Shown in pieces: positions 53,401 through 62,187 of a DNA stretch of 64,000 nt (within the stretch, counting starts at the first letter, position 1; each line of letters opens with the position of its first letter). The position numbers and the translations under genes were made by a program. The notes under the pieces are model-generated. The model saw only the letters and a program-made list of their open reading frames with translations. It was not told the origin of the DNA and ran no database searches. Source of the stretch: an uncultured Chitinophagaceae bacterium (GTDB lineage Bacteria; Bacteroidota; Bacteroidia; Chitinophagales; Chitinophagaceae); NCBI GenBank assembly GCA_937862815.1, contig CALMED010000027.1:62001-126000 (forward strand), given 5' to 3'.

Positions 53401-54138
53401 AATATACGAATCGGGTTGCAATGCTGCGCCTGCCTGCTCCTCTTTTTTATCCACGGAGCTGCACCGGTTCAGGCACAACACCTCTCGGGGTACGGCGTAC
53501 CGCTGCTCCGCTCCCCGGCTGCCTACCGCAACACGGTGCTGCAAGACCCTGATAAAGAAATGCTGGAACTGAAAACACTCACCCCTGGTTTGCGGTACGA
53601 GTTACGCTATGCACGCGATCAAAACTTTGTACACACAGCTGTGTATCCGGCCGGAACTACTATTACGTTCTTACGCCGCCCGGCAGCCCTTGCACTGCAC
53701 CAGGTGGATTCAGTACTTGCACAGGAGGGATTGGGACTTAAAATTTTTGACGCGTACCGCCCATACCGGGTGACGGTGCGCTTCTGGGAACTGGTGCAGG
53801 ATGAACGCTATGTAGCCCATCCTTCACGGGCCAGCGGACACAACAGGGGCCTTGCGGTTGACCTGACACTTGTAGACAGAAGTTCAGGCGCCGAGCTCGA
53901 GATGGGCACCGGTTTTGATCATTTTTCCGACACAGCCCATCACAGCTTCCCGGATTTACCGCAAGCCGTATTGCGTAACCGGAAAAAGCTGCTGACGGTG
54001 ATGACACAATTTGGATTTCAGCCGTATACCTACGAATGGTGGCATTACAGCTGGCCCAACAACCGGGGGTATGAAGCGCTTGACCTGGAATTTAATCAGT
54101 TGTTGCGGATGCAGCCGAAACGGGTCGTACGTCAATAA
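53371..54138 (+). CDS. D-alanyl-D-alanine dipeptidase (VanX/DdpX family, M15D)
   Basis: 255 aa from the ATG at 53371 (MHWKFTQWMHNIRIGLQCCA), or 247 from 53395. A signal sequence (CCACLLLFFIHGAAPVQAQ) makes it periplasmic. Zinc and catalytic residues are in SGHNRGLAVDLTLVD (SxHxxGxAxD) and YEWWHYSW (ExxH). It hydrolyses D-Ala-D-Ala, probably for peptidoglycan turnover; no vanH/vanA is present, so vancomycin resistance is not implied. It starts inside or against the divergent L,D-transpeptidase gene. Confidence 0.88.
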   Translation: MHWKFTQWMHNIRIGLQCCACLLLFFIHGAAPVQAQHLSGYGVPLLRSPAAYRNTVLQDPDKEMLELKTLTPGLRYELRYARDQNFVHTAVYPAGTTITFLRRPAALALHQVDSVLAQEGLGLKIFDAYRPYRVTVRFWELVQDERYVAHPSRASGHNRGLAVDLTLVDRSSGAELEMGTGFDHFSDTAHHSFPDLPQAVLRNRKKLLTVMTQFGFQPYTYEWWHYSWPNNRGYEALDLEFNQLLRMQPKRVVRQ

Positions 54139-54415
54139 CCGCATCGGTATTGAGCGGGCCGTAAATATGCGGGAAGGTGTCGGCAGTGGAAGGACTCCAT
54201 TCAAACACAAACCGGGAGATGAGTTTTTCGGTTTCAATCACCAGCAGCACAAGATTCTTATTCCCGGAATAATAACGTTCCAATACGCCCGGCACCTGCT
54301 CTTCCTGCGAGCAATGAATAAATCCTTCCGTTGTGAGCGACTCCGTTTCATAGAAACCGGAGTTCAATGCGTCCTTCCAGGCAGCGGCGGTGGTGATATG
54401 ATAAATCAAAGACAT
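54092..54415 (-). CDS. DUF952 protein
   Basis: 107 aa: MSLIYHITTAAAWKDALNSG and EGFIHCSQEEQVPGVLERYY are the family signatures; a small cytoplasmic protein related in fold to ADP-ribosyltransferase-like domains. It begins 21 nt after the aroC stop, so it is probably the last gene of the aromatic operon. Its 3' end overlaps the convergent dipeptidase gene by 47 nt. Function unknown. Confidence 0.8.
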   Translation of the reverse strand: MSLIYHITTAAAWKDALNSGFYETESLTTEGFIHCSQEEQVPGVLERYYSGNKNLVLLVIETEKLISRFVFEWSPSTADTFPHIYGPLNTDAVIDVRPVSAASATTD

Positions 54416-54436
54416 AACAATCGTTTTAGAATTGAA

Positions 54437-55432
54437 TTAAACTACTACTCGCGGAATCTTTTGTTCCCGCAACATGAAATCCGCCAGCACCAGGGCTGTG
54501 GCCGCTTCCACAATCACCGGGGCACGTAACGCCACGCAGAGATCGTGCCGCCCTTTCACGGAAAACGTTTCCTGTTCACCCGTTTCCCAGTTGAGACTGG
54601 TCTGCTCTTTAGGTGTGGAAGACGTGGGTTTGATGGCCAGCCGGAATACCAGTTCATTGCCGTTTGAAATCCCACCCACAATACCGCCGGCATGGTTGGT
54701 GCGTGTTTGGCCTTCTGTATTTTCAATGGCATCGTTGTGATCGCTGCCCAGCATGCGGGCGGCGGCAAACCCGGTACCAAATTCCACTCCCCGCACGGCC
54801 GGTATGGCAAAGAGGATATGCGCCAGGCAGGATTCCAACGAATCAAAATAGGGCTCACCCAATCCTACCGGAACACCCGTTACGCGGCACTCCACCAGTC
54901 CGCCTACCGAATCCTTGGCGGCGATGGCCTTTGCCAGTCCGGCTTCGGGATCGCTCTCCCCCCCTATTTCGGTTACCCGGGCCCGGATATCTATTCCCTT
55001 CAGCAGTTTTTTGGCAATGGCGCCGGCAGCTACAAGGCCGGTTGTGAGCCGGGCGCTGAAATGTCCTCCGCCCCGGTAATCCTCAAAGCCTCCGAATTTC
55101 TGGTGAGCCACCCAGTCGGCATGCCCGGGACGGGGAATGCTCCGTTGCTTTGCATAATCTTCGCTGCGGGTATTGTTGTTATCAAAGTAGAGCATGATGG
55201 GGAAACCGGTGGTTACACCGTTGAATATCCCGCTTTTGAAATGCGGATAGTCGGCTTCCTGCCGCGGGGTTGTTCCTTTTTGCGTTCCGCCTTTTCTGCG
55301 TTCCAGGTCAGGCTGCAGATCGGCTTCGGTGAGGGACAGGCCTGCCGGGCAACCATCCACCACCACTCCCACGCTTTCGCCGTGCGATTCGCCGAAAATC
55401 TGTACCCGGAATATGGTGCCAAATGTGTTCAA
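54437..55432 (-). CDS. aroC: Chorismate synthase
   Basis: 331 aa. It converts EPSP to chorismate with reduced FMN. Signatures: FGESHGESVGVVVDGCPAGL at the N-terminus, GRGGHFSAR-type RGGGHFSARLTTGLVAAGAI, and SSTPKEQTSLNWETGEQETF near the C-terminus. Shorter than the common ~360 aa but with all core motifs. It follows aroA by 10 nt. Confidence 0.94.
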   Translation of the reverse strand: MNTFGTIFRVQIFGESHGESVGVVVDGCPAGLSLTEADLQPDLERRKGGTQKGTTPRQEADYPHFKSGIFNGVTTGFPIMLYFDNNNTRSEDYAKQRSIPRPGHADWVAHQKFGGFEDYRGGGHFSARLTTGLVAAGAIAKKLLKGIDIRARVTEIGGESDPEAGLAKAIAAKDSVGGLVECRVTGVPVGLGEPYFDSLESCLAHILFAIPAVRGVEFGTGFAAARMLGSDHNDAIENTEGQTRTNHAGGIVGGISNGNELVFRLAIKPTSSTPKEQTSLNWETGEQETFSVKGRHDLCVALRAPVIVEAATALVLADFMLREQKIPRVVV

Positions 55433-55442
55433 TCGTACTGGT

Positions 55443-56723
55443 TTATTGCATTAAAGATACGCCTGCGCCGAGTAATTGCAGGTGTGCAAAGAAATCGGGA
55501 TAGGATTTACGGATGGCTTCGGCCGCTTCCACTTGTACCGGACCACTGGCCCGGACTGCGGCAACGGCGCAGGCCATGGCTATGCGATGATCGTGGCGGG
55601 AATGAACGGTGGCCGGCCGGATACCGGTACCGCCCTGCACGATCATCAGGTCATCCTGTAACTCAATCTGTATACCCATTTTACCAAATTCCTCCTGCAG
55701 GGTGAGCGCCCGGTTGCTTTCTTTGTGCGTGAGCCGGGAGGTGCCTTCGATCACCGATTTTCCGTTGCAGCAGGCAGCCAGTGCCACCAGGGGAGGAAAC
55801 AGGTCCGGACATTCGGTGGCGTTGAAGTGAAACGGTTGCAATGCGGCCGGCCCCACTTCCACCTGGTGTTGCTCAATGGAAAGCCGGCAGCCGGTATCGG
55901 CCAACGCCTGCAGGATGGCTTTATCGGCCTGCGTGGAAAACGGATCCAGGCCGTTTACCGTAACCGGACCCGCCAGGGCACCTGCCACCAGCAGAAAGGC
56001 AGCGCCGCTCCAATCGCCTTCCACCGTATAATGCACCGGCATTGTACCGGTAGTTCGTACCGCCTCCGCAGAAAAATGAAAAGCTTCGTAGTTCCTGTTT
56101 TCGGGAACGGGCAAACCAAACCGTTTCATCACTTCCAGCGTAAGGTCTATGTAGGGTTTGCTTTTCAGGTTCTGTACGAAGATGGTCACTCCCGCCGCTT
56201 TGCTGGCGGCGTAGGCCAGCAGGAGCCCTGTGAGAAACTGTGAACTCAGCGAACCATCCACTTCAATATCGGCGGGCACCAGGGGACCCTGTACCTGTAA
56301 CGGCAAGCGGCCTCCGTTGCTGGTTACAGTTACCTGCAGGCGGGGCAGGATCTGATCAAAGAAATCCATGGGCCGGTTCGTTAAACTGCCACTACCCGTT
56401 ACCGTTATTATCCGATCGCTGAGGGCTGCCAGCGGGGTGAACATGCGGATACTCAACCCCGACTCACCGCAATCAATTGAGTTGGCGGAAGGGTGCACGC
56501 CCCGGCTTTCGATGCGGATACGGTCGCCTTCGTCTATGATTTCAGCACCCAGGTTGCGGATGATGGCAAGCGCAGCGAAGTCGTCGTTACTCTTTCCGGG
56601 ATTGTGCAGGATACAGGTTCTTCCCGCAGCAAGAGCGGCGGCACAGGCACGCTGCATGGAGCTCTTTGAAGCATTGGCATGGATGGTTCCGCCAAGGAGG
56701 GAGGGTTGGATGGTTGCAATCAT
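55443..56723 (-). CDS. aroA: 3-phosphoshikimate 1-carboxyvinyltransferase (EPSP synthase)
   Basis: 426 aa. It adds enolpyruvate from PEP to shikimate-3-phosphate. Motifs: NASKSSMQRACAAALAAG (the substrate-binding KSxxxR region), DCGESGLSIRMFTPLAALSD where many enzymes read NAGT/AMR, and SSQFLTGLLLAYAASKAAGV. The late block has DHRIAMACAVAAVR. The GESGLS form is that of a divergent subgroup. Confidence 0.92.
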   Translation of the reverse strand: MIATIQPSLLGGTIHANASKSSMQRACAAALAAGRTCILHNPGKSNDDFAALAIIRNLGAEIIDEGDRIRIESRGVHPSANSIDCGESGLSIRMFTPLAALSDRIITVTGSGSLTNRPMDFFDQILPRLQVTVTSNGGRLPLQVQGPLVPADIEVDGSLSSQFLTGLLLAYAASKAAGVTIFVQNLKSKPYIDLTLEVMKRFGLPVPENRNYEAFHFSAEAVRTTGTMPVHYTVEGDWSGAAFLLVAGALAGPVTVNGLDPFSTQADKAILQALADTGCRLSIEQHQVEVGPAALQPFHFNATECPDLFPPLVALAACCNGKSVIEGTSRLTHKESNRALTLQEEFGKMGIQIELQDDLMIVQGGTGIRPATVHSRHDHRIAMACAVAAVRASGPVQVEAAEAIRKSYPDFFAHLQLLGAGVSLMQ

Positions 56724-56744
56724 GTGTAAACGGCAGTAATAAAG

Positions 56745-57764
56745 TTAATAGGCGGCAAGGCGCTGTTCGAGGGCGGCCAGCGGCATGCGGTGGATCATTC
56801 CTTTACCGATACGGTCCAGCAGAACGTAACCGATTTCTCCCAGGTTCTTCTTTTTATCTTTCTGCAGGGTGGCATATGCCTTTTTGCGGTCAAAATCCGC
56901 ATAAGCAGGCAGTTTGTACCGTTGCAGCAAACGGGTAACCCGTTGGGTGTCGCGGAAACCGGTTACTTCCTGCGACAGGTGACAGGCAAAGGCCATGCCG
57001 ATGGAAATAGCCTGACCATGCGATAATTCGTAGATATTTTCAATGGCGTGACCCAGTGTGTGACCGAAGTTGAGCAGTTTCCGTTCCCCCCGTTCAAACG
57101 GGTCGGCCTGTACGACCTTCGATTTCAGGAGTGCATTACGGCGGATAAGCCGTTCCAGGGCTTCCGGATTCTTCCGGTATCCGGCAGCTGTATTCTCTTC
57201 CAGTTGCCGGAACAGGGCCGCATCACGGATGCAGGCATGTTTGATGATTTCGGCAAAACCATTGGCCCATTCAGCGGCGGGCAGCGAGCGCAGCAGCGAC
57301 AGATCGTGCAGGATAAACTGGGGTTGACGGATCAGGCCCACCATATTTTTATAAACCCCCACATCCACCCCGTTTTTTCCGCCGATGCTGGCATCCACCA
57401 GGGCCAGGAGCGAAGTGGGAACAAAACCAAAATTGATGCCCCGCATGTAAACCGAAGCCACATAGCCGGTTATATCCGTAACCACTCCCCCTCCAATGCC
57501 AACGAGGGTACTGCCCCTGTCGGCCCCCATTTCAATAAGCTGCCCGATGACGGCATCCACGGTTGCCTGGTTTTTATAGGCCTCTCCCGGTTTCAGTACA
57601 ATACAGGGGAAGTTGCGAAAACGGCGCGTGTGGGCTGCGTACACATGCTCATCGGTGAGCAGGAATGTGCTGGCAGGGCCCACCAGGCGGTTCAGCCGGT
57701 CAATGGAATCATTGAAATAAAAGTCCACCGCGGACCCGGAAAAGGAAACAGTCTTTTTTTGCAT
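56745..57764 (-). CDS. aroB: 3-dehydroquinate synthase
   Basis: 339 aa. It cyclises DAHP to 3-dehydroquinate with NAD and a divalent metal. Motifs: GGGVVTDITGYVASVYMRGI, FVPTSLLALVDASIGGKNGV, and the metal ligands E in GFAEIIKHACI and H in LLNFGHTLGHAIE. Slightly short compared with ~360 aa, which is usual in this phylum. It follows the DAHP synthase gene by 39 nt. Confidence 0.95.
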   Translation of the reverse strand: MQKKTVSFSGSAVDFYFNDSIDRLNRLVGPASTFLLTDEHVYAAHTRRFRNFPCIVLKPGEAYKNQATVDAVIGQLIEMGADRGSTLVGIGGGVVTDITGYVASVYMRGINFGFVPTSLLALVDASIGGKNGVDVGVYKNMVGLIRQPQFILHDLSLLRSLPAAEWANGFAEIIKHACIRDAALFRQLEENTAAGYRKNPEALERLIRRNALLKSKVVQADPFERGERKLLNFGHTLGHAIENIYELSHGQAISIGMAFACHLSQEVTGFRDTQRVTRLLQRYKLPAYADFDRKKAYATLQKDKKKNLGEIGYVLLDRIGKGMIHRMPLAALEQRLAAY

Positions 57765-57803
57765 CTTGTGTCAGGTTGTACGGCGAAGAAAGTAATGCCC
57801 GGC

Positions 57804-58892
57804 TCAGGAGTCGAGCACCTTCTTCTGATGATTGATGCTTTCCATGTGAACGGCATCAAAGTAACGGGTAATGAATTCGCGGCTCAGTCCTTTTCGATCA
57901 CCTTCGCGGCAGGCACGTTCCAGGATTTCGTTCCAGCGGTTGGTCTGAAGAATGGTGATGTTGTTATCTTTCTTGTACCGTCCGATCTGTTCCGCAATTT
58001 TCATGCGCTGGCTCAGCACCTGCATCAGTTCATCATCGAGATGATTGATTTGCTGACGTAATTTTTCCAGGGCAGCGTGATAAGCTTCGGATGCCACGTC
58101 TTCCTTACGCCAGATGATACAGTCCAGCATTTCAGCCAGTCGCTCCGGTGTAACCTGCTGTTTGGCATCGCTCCACGCTTCGTCGGGATTGATATGGCTT
58201 TCCACCATCAATCCGTCAAAGTCGAGGTCAATGGCTTTCTGCGCTGTTTCCAGCAGGATGTCTCTGCGACCGCAGATATGCGAGGGATCGTTGATGAGAA
58301 TGAGATCGGGATTCCGGCGTTTCATTTCAATGGCAAGGTGCCACATGGGTGCGTTGCGGTATTCGGTGTTGCCGTAGGATGAGAATCCGCGGTGGATGAG
58401 ACCGATGTTGCGTGCACCTGCACGGGCTACCCGCTCCACCGCACCGGACCATAATTCGAGGTCGGGGTTGATGGGGTTTTTGATGAGTACCGGCACATCG
58501 CTTCCCCGGAGGGCATCCGCCACTTCCTGTACACTGAAGGGGTTCACCGTAGTACGGGCGCCGATCCAGAGCACATCCACATCAAAGGTCAATGCATCTT
58601 CCACCTGCTTGCCGGTGGCAACTTCCACGGTGGTGGGAAGACCGGTAAGCGCTTTGGCTTTCTGCAACCAGGGCAGACCTTTGGCGCCTATGCCTTCAAA
58701 CATACCCGGCTTGGTGCGGGGTTTCCAGATGCCGGCCCGGATCAGGTCCACTTTACCGGTGGCAGCCAGGCGTTGTGCCGTAGCCACGAGTTGTTCTTCG
58801 GTTTCTGCGCTGCAGGGACCTGAAATGATGAGGGGTTTCTTTCCCCAGGACTGTTGCACTTTTTCCCGGATGGTTGCTTCACTTGTTTGCAT
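57804..58892 (-). CDS. Bifunctional DAHP synthase (type I-beta) / chorismate mutase
   Basis: 362 aa. The N-terminal DAHP synthase domain (~1-260) has IISGPCSAETEEQLVATAQR, GIWKPRTKPGMFEGIG, VLWIGARTTVNPFSVQEVAD and INDPSHICGRRD with a metal His. The C-terminal ~95 residues are an AroQ chorismate mutase (LRQQINHLDDELMQVLSQRM, IAEQIGRYKKDNN). The mutase domain often mediates feedback by chorismate or prephenate. This fusion lets the operon start and branch the pathway with one protein. Confidence 0.94.
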   Translation of the reverse strand: MQTSEATIREKVQQSWGKKPLIISGPCSAETEEQLVATAQRLAATGKVDLIRAGIWKPRTKPGMFEGIGAKGLPWLQKAKALTGLPTTVEVATGKQVEDALTFDVDVLWIGARTTVNPFSVQEVADALRGSDVPVLIKNPINPDLELWSGAVERVARAGARNIGLIHRGFSSYGNTEYRNAPMWHLAIEMKRRNPDLILINDPSHICGRRDILLETAQKAIDLDFDGLMVESHINPDEAWSDAKQQVTPERLAEMLDCIIWRKEDVASEAYHAALEKLRQQINHLDDELMQVLSQRMKIAEQIGRYKKDNNITILQTNRWNEILERACREGDRKGLSREFITRYFDAVHMESINHQKKVLDS

Positions 58893-58947
58893 AACGTGTA
58901 AAATTACTGGTTCTGTTGCGAACGGTTGTTGTTAAGGATGGTTTGAC

Positions 58948-59796
58948 TTACTGTATAATCTTTCTGATTTTATTGGCATTCTCGATGAGCTCACGTAGAT
59001 AGTCGGCGTTCTCTTTTTCCAGGCAGGCCTTAAACTTGCGCAACTGGCTGATGTGCTCGTTCAGCACGTCGAGCACATTTTCCCTGTTTTGCAGAAAGAT
59101 AGGAACCCACATGGCCGGGTTGCTTTTCGCCAGCCGCACTGTACTTTCGAAGCCTCCGGCCGCCAGTTCAAAAATCGCGTCTTCCTCTTTTTCTTTTTCC
59201 AGCACCGTATTAGCGAGCGCAAAGGAGGTGATGTGGGAAATGTGGCTGACATAAGCAGCATGCATGTCGTGTGCCGCCGCATCCATGTGCAGTATGTGCA
59301 TGCCAATCTTCCGGTAAACCTCTTCAACCGTTTCAAGGGCATCGGCATCACAGCGTTCCTGCTCACAAATCACACAGGCACGCCCGCGGAAGGCGTCTTT
59401 CACGGCTGCTTCCGGACCGCTGTACTCAGTACCCCACATGGGGTGAGCTGCCACAAAGCGTCCCCGCTTCGGATGATGGGCAAGATGCCTGCACAGCGCT
59501 TCCTTGGTGGAACCTGCATCGGTAAGCACCTGGTGATCCTGCAGTTGATCAAGTACCTGTTGCAACACCGGGATGGTGGTGTCTACCGGAATGGCTACAT
59601 AAACCAGGTCGGCTTGCGCCACGGCTTCATCCAGTGGCAACGCTTCGTCAATCAAGCCCAGTTCCAGGGCTTTCAGCGCACTGGCTTTGGTACGGCTTAC
59701 GCCTATCACCCGCTCCACCAGTCCCTGCTGCCGGAGGGCCAGCGCAAACGAACCGCTGATGAGGCCCACGCCTACGATGGTGACGGTTTTAAACAT
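58948..59796 (-). CDS. tyrA: Prephenate dehydrogenase
   Basis: 282 aa from the ATG at 59796 (MFKTVTIVGVGLISGSFALA); this removes a 16-residue extension. The NAD-binding motif is VGVGLISGS. DAGSTKEALCRHLA and AAHPMWGTEYSGPEAAVKDA carry the conserved catalytic His and binding residues. It oxidatively decarboxylates prephenate to 4-hydroxyphenylpyruvate. It overlaps the aminotransferase gene by 8 nt. Confidence 0.92.
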   Translation of the reverse strand: MFKTVTIVGVGLISGSFALALRQQGLVERVIGVSRTKASALKALELGLIDEALPLDEAVAQADLVYVAIPVDTTIPVLQQVLDQLQDHQVLTDAGSTKEALCRHLAHHPKRGRFVAAHPMWGTEYSGPEAAVKDAFRGRACVICEQERCDADALETVEEVYRKIGMHILHMDAAAHDMHAAYVSHISHITSFALANTVLEKEKEEDAIFELAAGGFESTVRLAKSNPAMWVPIFLQNRENVLDVLNEHISQLRKFKACLEKENADYLRELIENANKIRKIIQ

Positions 59797-60961
59797 GTGT
59801 TTCGGATTTAAATGAAGTACGGATGCGCCGGATACTTTCCTCAAAGGTTTCGGTGGTGCTGCACAGGCTCACCCGGACGTACAGGTCGCCCGCGCTGCCG
59901 AAGATACCGCCGGGTGTGAGGAACACGCGGGATTGCTGTAATACGGCATCGCTGAGTTCATAGCCGGATGTCCATTTACCGGGCACTTTTGCCCATACAA
60001 ACATCCCGGCCTGGCCATCTGCATACCGGCAGTCCAGCAGATCCAGCAACTCAAATGCCTTTACCCGGCGCTGGCGGTACACTTCATTGACGGCGTCGTA
60101 CCATTCTTTTCCCAGTTGCAAGGCTTTGGCGGCCGCGAGTTGCACCGGCAGAAACATACCGCTGTCCATGTTGCTCTTGAACCGCAGCACTTCATTGATA
60201 CGTTCCTGGGCGCCACAAAGCATGCCAATGCGCCAGCCGGCCATGTTCTGGCTTTTGCTGAGGGAATTGAGCTCCAGCACCACAGACTTGGCGCCGGGCA
60301 CCCGCAACAGGCTGGAGGGGTGATCGTTGAGTATAAAGCTGTACGGGTTGTCGTGCACGATAAGGATGTCGTTCTTTTCTGCAAACCGAACGAGTTCTTC
60401 GAAGAACACGGCGTCCGGCACGCGGCCGGTGGGCATATGCGGGTAATTCACAAACATCAGCTTCACCCGGGCGAGGTCCAGTAACTGTAATTCATTGAAA
60501 TCCGGATGCCAGTCGTTTTCTTCCCGCAGTTCATAGGTAACCACCGTACCACCGGCCAGCCGCACTGCGCTGTTATAAGTAGGATAGCCCGGGTTGGGGA
60601 TCAATACTTCATCGCCTTCATTGAGGTAGGTCATGCAGATGTGCAGGATGCCTTCCTTGCTTCCGATGAGGGGAAGAATCTCGGTGTCGGGGTGGAGGGA
60701 AACACCGTACCATTCGCGGTACCAGTTGCTCATCGCAGCACGCAGCACCGGGGATCCTTTGTAGGATTGGTAGGCATGCACATGGGGACGGGCGGCTTCT
60801 TCCTGCAATACGCGTATAACATCCGGATGCGGGGGCAGGTCGGGACTACCAATACCGAGGTTAATAACGGGTTGACCTTCGCGGTTCAGGGCATCAATTT
60901 CGCGGAGCTTGCGGGAGAAATAATATTCACCAATGCCATCGAGTCGTTTTGCTGTTTGCAT
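59789..60961 (-). CDS. Pyridoxal-phosphate aminotransferase (class I/II), probably aromatic
   Basis: 390 aa of the AspC/LL-DAP-type fold. Motifs: NLGIGSPDLPPHPDVIRVLQ, VLIPNPGYPTYNSAVRLAGG, the PLP lysine in ELNSLSKSQNMAGWRIG, and GIFGSAGDLYVRVSLC with the carboxylate-binding Arg. Placed between pheA and tyrA, it most likely transaminates phenylpyruvate and 4-hydroxyphenylpyruvate; broader specificity is possible. Confidence 0.88.
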   Translation of the reverse strand: MQTAKRLDGIGEYYFSRKLREIDALNREGQPVINLGIGSPDLPPHPDVIRVLQEEAARPHVHAYQSYKGSPVLRAAMSNWYREWYGVSLHPDTEILPLIGSKEGILHICMTYLNEGDEVLIPNPGYPTYNSAVRLAGGTVVTYELREENDWHPDFNELQLLDLARVKLMFVNYPHMPTGRVPDAVFFEELVRFAEKNDILIVHDNPYSFILNDHPSSLLRVPGAKSVVLELNSLSKSQNMAGWRIGMLCGAQERINEVLRFKSNMDSGMFLPVQLAAAKALQLGKEWYDAVNEVYRQRRVKAFELLDLLDCRYADGQAGMFVWAKVPGKWTSGYELSDAVLQQSRVFLTPGGIFGSAGDLYVRVSLCSTTETFEESIRRIRTSFKSETHV

Positions 60962-60970
60962 ACACTTGAA

Positions 60971-61813
60971 TTATTTCGTGCCTGTACCCGGCATTTTTCC
61001 ACTCCGGTACACGCCATAAATTTTTAATTCGGCCGTAACGGGCCGGATCGTACGGATCACTTCTTCCAACTGTTCAAGAGTTTCAAATTCCATGTCGGCA
61101 TGAAAACTATAACGGAAATCACTACCGGGTATGGGGAAGCTCTGCAGTTTGCTGAGATTGATGCCGCCTGCTGCAATGAGGCCCAGTATCCGGGCCAGCG
61201 ATCCCCGGGAGTGGTCGGTGACGAAATTGACCGAGGCCTTATTGGCCTGTTGCACCGGCAGGGCCCGGTCTTCCCGCTGCAAAATGAGGAAGCGGGTATA
61301 GTTTTTTTTCATGGTCTGAATCGCCGGTGCCAGTACATTGAGCTGATAAAGTTCGGCTGCCAATTTACTGGCAATGGCGGCGATGTGCCGGCTTTTGTGC
61401 TGGTGGATGTGGCGGGCGCTGAGGGCAGTATCCTCCGTTTCCACCAGTTTCCATTTGTACCGGTCCAGGTAATCATAACACTGCTGCAACGCCATGGTAT
61501 GTGAATGCACTTCCCGGATGTCATCCAACCGCACACCGGGGTTGGCCAGCAGGTTTTGACGGATGTGCAGGTACACTTCACCCACAATGCGCAGGTTACT
61601 TTTCTGCAGCAGGTTGTAGTTGGGGAGAATGCTGCCGGCGATGGAATTTTCAATGGCCATGACAGCGCCATCACTTTCTTTTTTATTGGAGCCCGTTTTG
61701 ATGACTTCGCGGAAAGTGGCACAGGGGATAACGTCCACCTCCCTGCCAAAGAACTGGCGGGCCGCCTCCTGGTGGAAACTTCCTTCGTATCCCTGTATGG
61801 TTACTCTGGGCAT
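60971..61813 (-). CDS. pheA: Prephenate dehydratase with ACT domain
   Basis: 280 aa. The catalytic domain (~1-180) has VTIQGYEGSFHQEAARQFFG, ESDGAVMAIENSIAGSILPN, VHSHTMALQQCYDYL and DTALSARHI. The C-terminal ACT domain (~195-275) has VNFVTDHSRGSLARILGLIA and LSKLQSFPIPG, for allosteric Phe control. It makes phenylpyruvate from prephenate. First structural gene of the aromatic operon. Its ATG lies only 5 nt after the T-run of an attenuator terminator. Confidence 0.94.
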   Translation of the reverse strand: MPRVTIQGYEGSFHQEAARQFFGREVDVIPCATFREVIKTGSNKKESDGAVMAIENSIAGSILPNYNLLQKSNLRIVGEVYLHIRQNLLANPGVRLDDIREVHSHTMALQQCYDYLDRYKWKLVETEDTALSARHIHQHKSRHIAAIASKLAAELYQLNVLAPAIQTMKKNYTRFLILQREDRALPVQQANKASVNFVTDHSRGSLARILGLIAAGGINLSKLQSFPIPGSDFRYSFHADMEFETLEQLEEVIRTIRPVTAELKIYGVYRSGKMPGTGTK

Positions 61814-61818
61814 GGGGT

Positions 61819-61848
61819 AAAAAAAACTCCCGGCATTTTGCCGGGAGT
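61819..61848 (-). terminator. Attenuator terminator upstream of pheA
   Basis: A perfect 10-bp stem (ACTCCCGGCA / TGCCGGGAGT, plus strand 61826-61835 and 61839-61848) with a 3-nt loop, followed on the minus strand by eight Ts. It ends 5 nt before the pheA ATG and follows the leader ORF stop by 20 nt. Confidence 0.85.
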
Positions 61849-61868
61849 CCTATTTTGTTTTCAGTGAT

Positions 61869-61961
61869 TTACAATTTTACCTGTAACAAAAGCAATCCCG
61901 GCTTCCTGTTTCCGTAAAAGAAGTAAAAATAAAACCAGCGAAAGCTTTTATACATTGTCAT
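61869..61961 (-). CDS. Aromatic-rich leader peptide of the aromatic amino acid operon
   Basis: A 30-codon ORF, possibly starting at codon 3. Residues 7-16 read FRWFYFYFFY, so nine of ten are Phe, Trp or Tyr; the tail is GNRKPGLLLLQVKL. It begins 4 nt after a perfect -7 box and ends 20 nt before an intrinsic terminator. Codons 20-22 (minus-strand GCCGGGA, 61896-61902) are complementary to UCCCGGC in the terminator's 5' arm, so ribosome stalling on the aromatic codons could leave this segment free to form an antiterminator. The layout is that of trp/phe-type ribosome-mediated attenuation. Confidence 0.85.
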   Translation of the reverse strand: MTMYKSFRWFYFYFFYGNRKPGLLLLQVKL

Positions 61962-61965
61962 GGAT

Positions 61966-61995
61966 CAAATATAGGCAGGGTTGTTTAAAAAACAA
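61966..61995 (-). promoter_or_regulatory. Promoter of the aromatic amino acid operon
   Basis: Minus strand: TTG, a 19-bp spacer and TATATTTG (61966-61973), a perfect consensus match. The leader peptide ATG is 4 nt after the -7 box, so the leader transcript has almost no 5' UTR. Confidence 0.8.
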
Positions 61996-62058
61996 GTGTT
62001 AGCTAAAAAAAGATATTGTATTTACCGGATACTCCGTGCGGGGCAGGGCTAACCGGGT

Positions 62059-62082
62059 AAAAAAAAGCCATTCCAGGAATGG
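62059..62082 (-). terminator. Intrinsic terminator after small lipoprotein gene
   Basis: CCATTCC / GGAATGG (62068-62074 and 62076-62082; 6-bp stem with a 3-nt loop) followed on the minus strand by eight Ts. It insulates the aromatic operon promoter from the upstream lipoprotein gene. Confidence 0.65.
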
Positions 62083-62187
62083 AACGGCCGTTAACGATTG
62101 CTTGCCATATGAAAATTTTTGAACCAGGTCTGACGCTTATACCCGGCAAGCAGGGAGTTTTCATGAACCGGTCAGACCGGTGATTGA

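Noticed and set aside
53371..54138. Vancomycin-resistance role of the VanX-like protein
   Set aside because: No vanH, vanA or vanRS genes nearby; the exported form fits peptidoglycan turnover.
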